DNA from: JBMNNU01 sp050942695
Lineage (GTDB): Bacteria > Chloroflexota > UBA6077
Assembly (NCBI GenBank): GCA_050942695.1
Contig: JBMNNU010000036.1
Span: forward strand, 1-16,864
Direction of reading: 5' to 3'
Length of the DNA stretch: 16,864 bases
A program made the position numbers and the translations under genes. The notes beneath the pieces were generated by a model. The model had not been told where the DNA came from and ran no database searches. It saw only the letters and a list, made by a program, of their open reading frames with translations. Of the stretch, positions 1 through 6,419 are shown one piece after another; position 1 is the stretch's first letter, and each line of letters starts with the position of its first letter.

Positions 1-144
1 AACACAAGAGCCGAAGCTACCCCCATCATCGACGAGAGAGTGGCATCTATCCTGAAGGCTCTGCCTGCATCCCTAAAGGAGCACAGATTGGCTTCGTGGC
101 CCCATTCTCTAAGTAGCGCATGCGGATAAACGATACACAACCAA

Positions 145-178
145 AATGGCTATGATAGACGGCGAAGCATTAGCCATT
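145..178 (-). terminator. Possible terminator of the VWA unit
   Basis: AATGGCTA (145-152) and TAGCCATT (171-178) are a perfect 8-base inverted repeat with an 18-base loop, 44 bases past the stop of the last VWA gene. Read on the minus strand, the second arm runs into a T-rich tail (TTTTGGTTGTG). The stem is not GC-rich and the loop is long, so termination is plausible rather than certain. Confidence 0.35.
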
Positions 179-187
179 CCCATCGCA

Positions 188-217
188 GCGTCGTTCCCGC
201 GCAAGCGGAAATCCGCT
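188..217. repeat. REP-like palindromic repeat, degenerate copy
   Basis: GCGTCGTTCC at 188-197 is followed by GCGCAAGCGGAAATCC (199-214), which resembles the extragenic repeat type TTCCCGCGAAAGCGGGAATCC seen in many bacteria. AGCGGA (204-209) and TCCGCT (212-217) form a tight hairpin directly after the VWA gene stop. A related sequence, GCGAAAGCGGGCATCC (5910-5925), lies in the same orientation on the other side of the DUF58-VWA-VWA unit; 13 of 16 bases match. Confidence 0.5.
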
Positions 218-221
218 GGGA

Positions 222-2999
222 TCAGTAGCGAGTTTTCCCCTTCTCCCGCAGCGCCTTCTTTCGCTCCAATAGCCGCTCGGTAGTGCGTGCAGCGGGCGGA
301 GGGGCAACCTCCTTTTCTCTCCGCGTCTCCCCGTCCCCGCGCCGTCGCGTCCCCCCATCGCCCCTGCCATGCGTCTCCGCGTCTACGCGCCTACGCGCTG
401 CAACTGGCAGCCAGGCAGCGGCCGCCGGGATCAGCAGGCGCCGGGAGGCTATCTCCAGGGGCCAGAAGATGGCGGCGAGCACCAGCAGCAAGGGCGAGAC
501 GGGCCAGCGAGCCGTAGCCGATTTCCTGGCCGCTTCCACCACCTCCGCGGGGTCTTCCAGCACTTCCCCGCCTCCAGCGTCGGCGATGCGTGCAAGCATC
601 GCCCGGTCCGCCCCCATCTCTCTGTACTCGGCCGGGTAGGGCGCTACCCAACCCGACTCGCCGCGCAACTCCCCCCCGCCCTCCAGAGACTGGCTTACCT
701 GGATCACGTACGCACCTGGCGATGGGGTATCGATCTGGGTGTGGTATCGCCCTGGACCGGCGGGAGAAAGCTCGAGCTCTCTCCGCTCCCCAAAGGGCGT
801 TAGCAGCGTGGCGGTGGTAGGCCGGACCTCTTCCCAGCCGCTCCGATTTTCAGCCACCACATCCAGCGAGCCCTCCCCATCCGTATCAACCTTGACAACC
901 AGCTCCCCTTCATCCATCGGAGGGAGCAACCACGACAATAGATTGCCCCAGAGGAGCGTAGAAGCTGGATTACCAGACCATGCGCTGCTCCAACGCCCAC
1001 CCACATCCGGCGTCCAGGCTACCGATCGGCCGAGTCCATATTGCCAAGCAGCCAACACCGGATCGCCTTCCGGGGAGACTAGCACCACCTCCGCCTGTTC
1101 CTTGGACGTCGTAGCCACATACCCATCCAAGGGTGGAACCGCCGTGAGTCCTCGCAACAGGGGGCTAGCCGACGCAGCCGCTGGATAGAAATGGTTGTTG
1201 ACTATGAGAGTCCGGGTGGCCATGAGGGTCTCTTGTATGAAGATCTCCGGGATATCCTCGGGATTAGCGGTGAAGTGGTAGCGTCCCCTGCCGGCTCGCG
1301 CCATAGCCTCCAGCAGGCCTGTGTCCGCATCGCTCCCCACTGCGACGGTAGATAGGCTAATCCTATCATCCCTCATTCTCTGGACGAGCTCCCCGTAGTT
1401 GCCGCCAGACCCGGAGTGGCCATCGGTCATCAGTATCACATGCTTGACATCCGCCTCCACATTACGAAGTGCGCCATAGGCTGCTGATACCGCAGGATAG
1501 ATCTCAGTGCCCCCACTGGCATAGATGCTACCAACTGCCTCTTCTAGCATGGACAACTCCGAGACGGGCGTGAGAGGCATCACCCATTGAGGCATACTGT
1601 CGAAAGCCAGTACAGCCGCGCGATCGCCGGGGCGAAGCAATCTGAGGCTTCGCACAGCGGCCTCTTTGGCCATCTCCACTTTGGTCCCAGACATACTGCC
1701 CGATTTATCTATCACCAACGCCAGCGCCACTCTGGGCTGGCGACCCCGCCCACGAAGGTCCATGTAGACGGGCAGAGCGCGCTCGACTGCCGTGTCGGCG
1801 TATCCCCCCGGGCCGAAGCTGTCCGGCCCCCCGGCCATAACCAGCCCCCTTCCCAGGTCGCGCACATACCGCTCCAGCAGCTCCATGGAGCCAGGCGGCA
1901 GCGCCTCAGCGGGGATATCGTTCAAGATCGTGGCGTCGTAACGCGCCCATCCGGCAAGGTCGGCTGGTATCCCGGCCGGGGAAACGACCTCCACCTCCGC
2001 TCCACTTGCAGAAAGGAGACTGGGGAGAAAGCCGGCCGTCTGGCCTTGCTGCGTAACCACCAGCACCCTGGGAGGCCCGACCACCCGTTGGAGCGCGCCC
2101 ATGGCGTTGTTAGCTGCAGTGCTATCCGCCGACGGATCGATAGAAGAGATCTCCACCCGGTACCGGTGAAGCCCAGGGTCCCCAACCGGGATCGAAACCG
2201 CCATCTCCTGCCTTCCGCCGCGCAGTTCCCACGGGCGCTCCAGCAGCAGACGATCATCCCGATATACCCGCAGGGTAGCAGAGGCTGCTCTATCGGCGTG
2301 GACCCGAGCTGTCAGGGGAGCCGTCTCGCCGCGGTATGCGGTATCGGGTAGCTCCACTGCCTCCAAACGGAGGTCAGGGCCGACAGATCCAGCGAGAGGC
2401 AGAACATCCACCACCAGGCCGCGAGCGGCCAGTTCCCTGGCGGCGGCAGCCGCGTCCCCTCTGGTCTGGCGCCCATCGGAGACCAGCACAACCCGCCCCA
2501 CATAACCCTCAGGGACCAGGGCGCCTGCCAACCTCAATCCCGACGCGAGGTCAGTCGCTGCATCGGAGATAGAGGTGGAGAGTCTTTGGAACAGCGGCTG
2601 TGAGGAGGGAGGCTCCTCAACCCCTGCGCCTGCCGCCACAGCTACCACGCCCAAGCTGTCATCGCCACGCAATCGCGAAGCTACAGAGCGTACTGCGGCC
2701 TCCGCCTGGTCTCGCACCGTGGCGACACTGGCAGAGCTATCGAGGACGAACAGGACCGCCTGCCTATCCAGGGAGCGGGTCAGAACGACTCCGGACAGGG
2801 CGAGCAGCAACAGCGAAACCCAAGCCACCCTTACAGCGAGACGATAACCCTCCCGTCGCACCGCCTCCCTGCCGGCTCGTTTCGCCACCCTCCACCAGGG
2901 CAGCCGAGCCACCACCAGAAACAACACCACCAGCGGTAGAGCCAGCAGCCACAATGGATCGGTAATGGTCGCTGAGTATTGAGAGTCGAAAAGTCTCAT
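222..2999 (-). CDS. Membrane protein with two VWA domains around a glutamine-amidotransferase-like domain
   Basis: A 925-residue membrane protein. N-terminal transmembrane segments lie at about 13-31 and 57-74. A first VWA domain starts near 82 with a MIDAS motif DSSAS (87-91) and SDG at 174-176. A Rossmann-like, class I glutamine-amidotransferase-like segment covers about 305-415 and ends in GGPDSFGPGGY. The second VWA domain has DKSGS (431-435), GGTEI (496-500) and TDGHS (525-529). A last transmembrane segment lies at about 833-850. Both MIDAS sets look intact, so metal-dependent ligand binding is likely; enzymatic amidotransferase activity is not, since no catalytic Cys is visible. The ATG at 2997-2999 overlaps the upstream stop (ATGA), implying translational coupling. 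The C-terminal tail, about residues 868-895, is written by an octamer DNA repeat. The family is common beside MoxR and DUF58 genes; its exact role is unknown. Confidence 0.9.
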   Translation of the reverse strand: MRLFDSQYSATITDPLWLLALPLVVLFLVVARLPWWRVAKRAGREAVRREGYRLAVRVAWVSLLLLALSGVVLTRSLDRQAVLFVLDSSASVATVRDQAEAAVRSVASRLRGDDSLGVVAVAAGAGVEEPPSSQPLFQRLSTSISDAATDLASGLRLAGALVPEGYVGRVVLVSDGRQTRGDAAAAARELAARGLVVDVLPLAGSVGPDLRLEAVELPDTAYRGETAPLTARVHADRAASATLRVYRDDRLLLERPWELRGGRQEMAVSIPVGDPGLHRYRVEISSIDPSADSTAANNAMGALQRVVGPPRVLVVTQQGQTAGFLPSLLSASGAEVEVVSPAGIPADLAGWARYDATILNDIPAEALPPGSMELLERYVRDLGRGLVMAGGPDSFGPGGYADTAVERALPVYMDLRGRGRQPRVALALVIDKSGSMSGTKVEMAKEAAVRSLRLLRPGDRAAVLAFDSMPQWVMPLTPVSELSMLEEAVGSIYASGGTEIYPAVSAAYGALRNVEADVKHVILMTDGHSGSGGNYGELVQRMRDDRISLSTVAVGSDADTGLLEAMARAGRGRYHFTANPEDIPEIFIQETLMATRTLIVNNHFYPAAASASPLLRGLTAVPPLDGYVATTSKEQAEVVLVSPEGDPVLAAWQYGLGRSVAWTPDVGGRWSSAWSGNPASTLLWGNLLSWLLPPMDEGELVVKVDTDGEGSLDVVAENRSGWEEVRPTTATLLTPFGERRELELSPAGPGRYHTQIDTPSPGAYVIQVSQSLEGGGELRGESGWVAPYPAEYREMGADRAMLARIADAGGGEVLEDPAEVVEAARKSATARWPVSPLLLVLAAIFWPLEIASRRLLIPAAAAWLPVAARRRVDAETHGRGDGGTRRRGDGETRREKEVAPPPAARTTERLLERKKALREKGKTRY
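317..398 (-). repeat. Octamer-type simple repeat inside the VWA gene
   Basis: Read on the minus strand this stretch is a degenerate tandem of 8-base units near ACGCGGAG, with variants such as GCGCGTAG, GCGCGGGG and ACGGGGAG. It is in frame and encodes a charged Arg/Gly/Glu/Asp/Thr segment (about residues 868-895). Beyond it the protein resumes a more ordinary tail, ERLLERKKALREKG. The same units recur at 3000-3018 and 4871-4900. Confidence 0.75.
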
Positions 3000-4852
3000 C
3001 GTCTCCCCGTCTCCGCGCTTACCCTACGGAAGTGCTCCGGGCCTCGCGCATCGACCCACCACTCTAGGAGAGAAAGCAGCAGGATCGCAGCGGCTATCCA
3101 GGGCCAGAGAGAGAATGCGCCGCGGGCGGGCGGAAAGGATGTTCCATCTGAAGTTGGTAGATCAATATGGCGTGGCGTAAGATCCACCTCCTGAGGCTGG
3201 AACCCGCCAGCTAACAACAGCGATTGCTGCCGGCCTCCTTCCCATTCTTGGGTCACCCTGTAGATACCTGGAGACGATGGACGGAAGGTTTCAGGAGGCC
3301 AGGGAGGGGCAAGCTCCTTTCGAACCCCCTCGGGACTCTCGACCCAGATCTGTTGGGCCAGGGGCGAAGGGTCCAGTATCAACTCCGATCCGGCGAGCAC
3401 CTTCCTGGGCGCATCTTCCCGCGGTAGCAGCCAATCCAGCAGATTGGCTATCAGGACTGGGAAGGCCGGGCGGAGAGGCAGGTCCGAGTTAGATAGATCG
3501 AATGCCAAAGCGGCTTCGCGACGACCTCCCACCGTCCTGATGGCCAGCAGCGGGCCGCCATCTGAATCGATCACCGTCTCCCAACTGTCATCTATCGGTA
3601 GCTTCCTGGCCGAGGCCACACTCACCTCGGACCAATCCACGTGGCGCAACAGCGGGTGGTCGGGTCTGGTCCACTGCCGGCCGGGTCGGAACTCTTCTCC
3701 CGTAGGCGGCCCAACCAGCAGGAAGTTGCCGCTGGGAAGGTTATCCGGCCAGGTCCGGTCCAGGATGGTCAGCGGGTAGCTGGCCCCCTGAGATACCAAA
3801 CCGGCCCAATCAGCCGGCGCCGCCTGAAAAGCGCGGAGACCACCCTGCACTCCAAGCACCCGAGCCAGGAAGCTGTTGCCTGGGGTCACCAGCAGGATCT
3901 CCGACTCGCCGCCGACGCCAATAGCTTCCCAAGCCATGTCGTCCTGCTCCAGGGCGTTCGCCTCGGCAGGCACCCCGGATAAGCGCACCTCGTACCAAGA
4001 TGCATCCGTTGGGAGATGGCTCCAGGTTATGTAGCTTTCCTTCCCCGGATCGAGTTGCCACTCCCGCGCGGACACCAACTGCCCCTCGGCCAGCAGTTGC
4101 AGGCGCCCCGATACCGGTTGTGGCCCGGCATTCAGGACTGACGCCTGTATCACCAACTGCTGGGCATCGCGCCGCGCCGAGAGTCCGGTAACGGCCACGT
4201 TGCCGGCCGGCTGGCCTATCGGTATGAACCGGTAGCTTGTTCCGGCCGGCCTCAGAGCGTTTTCGGGAAGCGCAAGGCCTCCATCTCCCACCATCACCCA
4301 CTCGGCAGGACCTACGGTCAGGCCGGTAGCCAGTGCTATGGCCGCGGCAACGTCGGTCTCCCCAAATGAGGCCTCCTCCGCCGCCAATGCTTCCTCCAGT
4401 TGCGCGACGCCTCGAGCGCCCGCAACTAACACCCTCGGCCGCTCGTCCAAGCGAAGGACGGTCATCTCCTGTCCTGGGCCGAGCCCACGAGCTAACTCCA
4501 GCACCGCGGCACATGCAGCGCTGAAGCGATCTGGCTCCACATCCCGGGCTCGCATGCTCCCGGATGCATCCAGAAGCACTATCAGATGCCGGGCTGTGGC
4601 CTCAGCGGGTAGGAATGGACGGGCAGCGGCCATCATCAACAGCAGAGCCAGCAGCAGTTGGATCCAGAGAAGCGGGTGGTTCCGCAACCTCTGCCACGGT
4701 TTAGCGGCTTTGCGCTCAGCAGGCGAGCTCGGCCAGAGCATTATGCTGGGTACCCTGAGCCTGGGGCGCCTCGGCCGCAGAACCCATAATAGTATGATTG
4801 CTGGGACGGCAAGTCCCAGCCAGAAGGCGGACGGGGATTCTAGGAGAGGCAC
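2996..4852 (-). CDS. BatA-like VWA domain membrane protein
   Basis: A 618-residue protein with the BatA-type N-terminus: transmembrane segment at about 8-24, then a basic LRPRRPRLRVPS loop, then a second segment at about 61-79. A VWA domain follows with DASGS (95-99), a threonine at 166 (GETD) and D190 (GDGG), so the MIDAS looks complete. A long extracytoplasmic region with beta-rich character runs to a C-terminal transmembrane segment at about 582-599. The start is GTG at 4850-4852, chosen because AAGGAGG lies 7 bases upstream. It follows the DUF58 gene by 49 bases and overlaps the next gene by 4 bases (ATGA). Its last codons (SAETGRR) are written by the octamer repeat. BatA-family proteins work with MoxR ATPases; a specific partner cannot be named here. 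Confidence 0.88.
   Translation of the reverse strand: MPLLESPSAFWLGLAVPAIILLWVLRPRRPRLRVPSIMLWPSSPAERKAAKPWQRLRNHPLLWIQLLLALLLMMAAARPFLPAEATARHLIVLLDASGSMRARDVEPDRFSAACAAVLELARGLGPGQEMTVLRLDERPRVLVAGARGVAQLEEALAAEEASFGETDVAAAIALATGLTVGPAEWVMVGDGGLALPENALRPAGTSYRFIPIGQPAGNVAVTGLSARRDAQQLVIQASVLNAGPQPVSGRLQLLAEGQLVSAREWQLDPGKESYITWSHLPTDASWYEVRLSGVPAEANALEQDDMAWEAIGVGGESEILLVTPGNSFLARVLGVQGGLRAFQAAPADWAGLVSQGASYPLTILDRTWPDNLPSGNFLLVGPPTGEEFRPGRQWTRPDHPLLRHVDWSEVSVASARKLPIDDSWETVIDSDGGPLLAIRTVGGRREAALAFDLSNSDLPLRPAFPVLIANLLDWLLPREDAPRKVLAGSELILDPSPLAQQIWVESPEGVRKELAPPWPPETFRPSSPGIYRVTQEWEGGRQQSLLLAGGFQPQEVDLTPRHIDLPTSDGTSFPPARGAFSLWPWIAAAILLLSLLEWWVDARGPEHFRRVSAETGRR
3000..3018 (-). repeat. Octamer repeat spanning a gene junction
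   Basis: Two and a fraction units (GCGGAGAC, GGGGAGAC) on the minus strand at the junction of the two VWA genes. They encode the last residues of the upstream protein and contain GGGGAG (3003-3008), three bases from the downstream ATG. The repeat thus appears to serve as the ribosome binding site of the 925-residue protein. Confidence 0.6.
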
Positions 4853-4858
4853 TGCGAG

Positions 4859-4866
4859 GCCTCCTT
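4859..4866 (-). promoter_or_regulatory. Strong ribosome binding site deciding a GTG start
   Basis: AAGGAGG on the minus strand lies 7 bases before the GTG of the BatA-like gene. This is near-perfect complementarity to the 16S rRNA tail and sets that start. The nested hairpins at 4871-4898 end only a few bases upstream of it. Confidence 0.7.
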
Positions 4867-4870
4867 TTTA

Positions 4871-4898
4871 GGACGCGGAGACGCGTCCGCGCGTCTCC
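4871..4898 (-). repeat. Two overlapping, mutually exclusive hairpins in an intercistronic gap
   Basis: Within the 49-base gap between the DUF58 and BatA-like genes, minus-strand RNA can form GGAGACGCG-cgga-CGCGTCTCC (4877-4898, 9 pairs) or GGACGCG-tctc-CGCGTCC (4871-4888, 7 pairs). They share the middle segment, so only one can form at a time. They are made of the octamer repeat in inverted orientation and end just before the Shine-Dalgarno. There is no T-tract, so this is not an ordinary terminator. Confidence 0.6.
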
Positions 4899-4901
4899 CC
4901 G

Positions 4902-5849
4902 TCATCCTGCCAGCACTCCGGTGGCCGGGAGTTGGCGCAGCACCGCATCCTGGATCGAGGTGCCGGTATTGAGCGCTACATGGATGACTCCCAGGCGATG
5001 GCATTCTCGGCGAACCTGTTTCAGGAAGGCATCTAACCGGTCTCGGTAAGCCGCAAGCTCCGCCGGACCGAGGCGGGTAGAACGCAGCTCTCCGGTTTCG
5101 GCATCCTGGAGCTCTACCTCTTCCCCCAGGGGAGGCTCCCATTCAGCCGGCGCCAGGATCTGCAGCAACGTCGATTCGCCTGCACCGCCCAGTAAGTTCA
5201 GCGAATGCAGCCAGTCGGGGTCCAACAGGTCGGTGAGTAGGAATTTCGGGCCGGGAGGTAAATCCCTGATAGCAAGCTCTACTGAAGCCGCGAGCCTCGT
5301 TTCACCAACCTCAACAGCTCCGGCGAGTTGACGGAAAAGCAGGGCAGCACCCGAGCGGTTGGATGCAGGGATGAGGCGAGAAACGCCGCCGTCCCGCAGC
5401 AATATCACTCTAACGGATTCGTGGTGGCTTAGAGCAATCCAGGACAGAGCAGAGGCCATCTTTCGGGCGTAGAGACCTTTGTGGGCCTCGCCATCGCCGA
5501 AATCCATCGAGGCGCTGACATCTATCAGCAAGGTAGCGGTACGCGTTCGCTCCTCTTCCGACTGTTTGAGATAAAGGCGCCCCAATCGAGCATAGGCTCG
5601 CCAATCTACCAGCTTGGGGTCGTCGCCTGGGCTGTAGGGGCGATAGTCGGCGAATTCGATCGCTCGCCCTCTCACACGAGACCTTACGCCCCCCGGATGC
5701 TGGCTGCGAGCAGGCCGCTGCACGGCGATGGCAAGCCTTTCGAGCGCAGCTTGGAAACCCCTAGTCCAACCTGGGAAACGCTGAGCGCCGAGTGCCGATT
5801 CCTGGCTATTTTGATTCGATTGCAGGGTACTTTTGTCAAATACAGCCAT
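4902..5849 (-). CDS. DUF58 domain protein
   Basis: A 315-residue soluble protein with the DUF58 signature: IEFADYRPYSPGDD at about 64-77, then VDWRAYAR (81-88), then a VWA-like strand LLIDVSASM with D110, S112 and S114. Its length is normal for the family. No transmembrane segment is visible, whereas many DUF58 proteins carry two N-terminal ones; this is the short cytoplasmic form. DUF58 genes classically sit directly after moxR; here a 553-base repeat-filled gap intervenes. The ATG start at 5847-5849 has only a weak Shine-Dalgarno (GGGT), and a candidate -10 lies 8 bases before it, so the transcript may be leaderless. A later start is possible, since the first 40 residues are poorly conserved in character. 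Function is inferred: adaptor or substrate-handling partner of MoxR. Confidence 0.88.
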   Translation of the reverse strand: MAVFDKSTLQSNQNSQESALGAQRFPGWTRGFQAALERLAIAVQRPARSQHPGGVRSRVRGRAIEFADYRPYSPGDDPKLVDWRAYARLGRLYLKQSEEERTRTATLLIDVSASMDFGDGEAHKGLYARKMASALSWIALSHHESVRVILLRDGGVSRLIPASNRSGAALLFRQLAGAVEVGETRLAASVELAIRDLPPGPKFLLTDLLDPDWLHSLNLLGGAGESTLLQILAPAEWEPPLGEEVELQDAETGELRSTRLGPAELAAYRDRLDAFLKQVRRECHRLGVIHVALNTGTSIQDAVLRQLPATGVLAG

Positions 5850-5857
5850 CGTTACCC

Positions 5858-5885
5858 ATTATTACTTAATGCGTCGTTCCGTAAA
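5858..5885 (-). promoter_or_regulatory. Candidate promoter of the DUF58 unit
   Basis: On the minus strand TTTACG (5880-5885, 4 of 6 to TTGACA) is followed after 16 bases by AATAAT (5858-5863, 5 of 6 to TATAAT). The -10 ends 8 bases before the DUF58 ATG, which would make the message leaderless or nearly so. This matches the weak Shine-Dalgarno there. Confidence 0.35.
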
Positions 5886-5897
5886 TATTCTCTACCT

Positions 5898-5997
5898 CGT
5901 CACATGCTCGCGAAAGCGGGCATCCACACAGCCTCGGTTGTCCTGGGTGCCCTGGATTCCCGCCTCCGCGGGGGATGGACGGCTTCCGCGGGGATTA
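5898..5997. repeat. REP-like repeat cluster
   Basis: At least two units of the type ATTCCCGC...GCGGGAAT: one around 5898-5926 (core CGCGAAAGCGGGCATCCA) and one around 5953-5976 with CCCGC (5959-5963) and GCGGG (5968-5972) around a CTCC loop. A further partial copy, GGCTTCCGCGGGGATTA, starts at 5981. They are extragenic and imperfect, as usual for old copies of such elements. Confidence 0.55.
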
Positions 5998-6027
5998 CCC
6001 ATGCGCCTTCGGTGCACCAACCGCTCA

Positions 6028-6054
6028 TGAAAATGGGGCGCTTCCCCATTTTCA
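6028..6054 (-). terminator. Terminator-like hairpin, probably bidirectional
   Basis: An 11-pair perfect stem: TGAAAATGGGG (6028-6038), a 5-base loop, and CCCCATTTTCA (6044-6054). The GC core flanked by an A-tract and matching T-tract is the classic form of a rho-independent terminator that works in both directions. On the minus strand it lies about 350 bases after the moxR stop and before the DUF58 promoter, so it likely separates two transcription units. Confidence 0.55.
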
Positions 6055-6152
6055 GAGGAATGGCGGTGTCGAGAGCGGAAATGACGAATTGATTATGCAC
6101 CCGACCTCGGGCCAGACACTTAGTAAACTCCCTTTCTCTGAGAGAGATTCAA

Positions 6153-6301
6153 TCCCCCCTCTCCCTGGGGGGAATTCAATTCTCCCTCTCCCTGTGGGAG
6201 AGGGTCGGGGTGAGGGGGAAGATCACAGCCCAGCAAGAGGCCCCTCACCCCGTGACGCTGCGCTCGCTCGCGTCACGCCTCTCCCATTGCAGTGGGAGAG
6301 G
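6153..6301. repeat. Palindrome-rich dispersed repeat block
   Basis: Nested perfect inverted repeats: CCCTCTCCC/GGGAGAGGG with a TGT loop (6184-6204); CGGGGTGAGGGG (6206-6217) against CCCCTCACCCCG (6241-6252), 12 pairs; CGTGACGC/GCGTCACG (6251-6277); and CCTCTCCCA/TGGGAGAGG (6278-6301). A partial copy of the CTCTCCC motif precedes at 6155-6165. Similar CCCTCTCCC palindromes are common extragenic repeats in many bacterial genomes. No transposase or clear target-site duplication is visible. Confidence 0.65.
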
Positions 6302-6347
6302 GGACTTGGCGTCTCCCATCACAGGGAGGGGGGCTTGAAAAACAGCA

Positions 6348-6419
6348 CCCAGGACTCAACACTCAGCACCCAGAACCCAGAACTCAGAACCGTCCTCAGG
6401 ACTCAGGACTCAGGACTCA
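6348..6419. repeat. Heptamer tandem array at the moxR 3' end
   Basis: Read on plus, consecutive 7-base units are CCCAGGA, CTCAACA, CTCAGCA, CCCAGAA, CCCAGAA, CTCAGAA, a 5-base break, then CTCAGGA three times and a partial unit. The consensus is YTCAGRA. The right end enters the moxR coding region: the last codons and the TGA stop (6403-6405) come from the repeat. Confidence 0.8.

Larger units (their letters stand above)
1..221. other. Left flank with no confident gene
   Basis: Plus frame 1 is open from the window edge to a TAA at 127-129 (42 residues), and plus frame 3 is open to a TAG at 114-116. Neither has a recognisable motif or a decisive codon bias, so either could be the C-terminus of a convergent gene entering from the left, or neither. 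From 130 to 221 there is a terminator-like inverted repeat and a short palindromic repeat, listed separately. Confidence 0.3.
5850..6402. other. Repeat-filled gap splitting the moxR-DUF58 pair
   Basis: No gene is supported here. From left to right it holds a candidate DUF58 promoter (5858-5885), REP-like repeats (5898-5997), a strong terminator-like hairpin (6028-6054), a palindrome-rich block with CCCTCTCCC and GGGAGAGGG arms (6153-6301), and a heptamer array (6348-6419). The plus-strand open frame crossing it is made of these repeats and of moxR antisense. Confidence 0.7.

Noticed and set aside
1..129. Open plus-strand frame at the left edge as a partial gene
   Set aside because: Two plus frames are open with similar plausibility and no motif, so a gene call would be a guess.
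1587..2351. 254-codon plus-strand open frame
   Set aside because: It is wholly antisense to the double-VWA gene and reflects GC-rich codon structure there.
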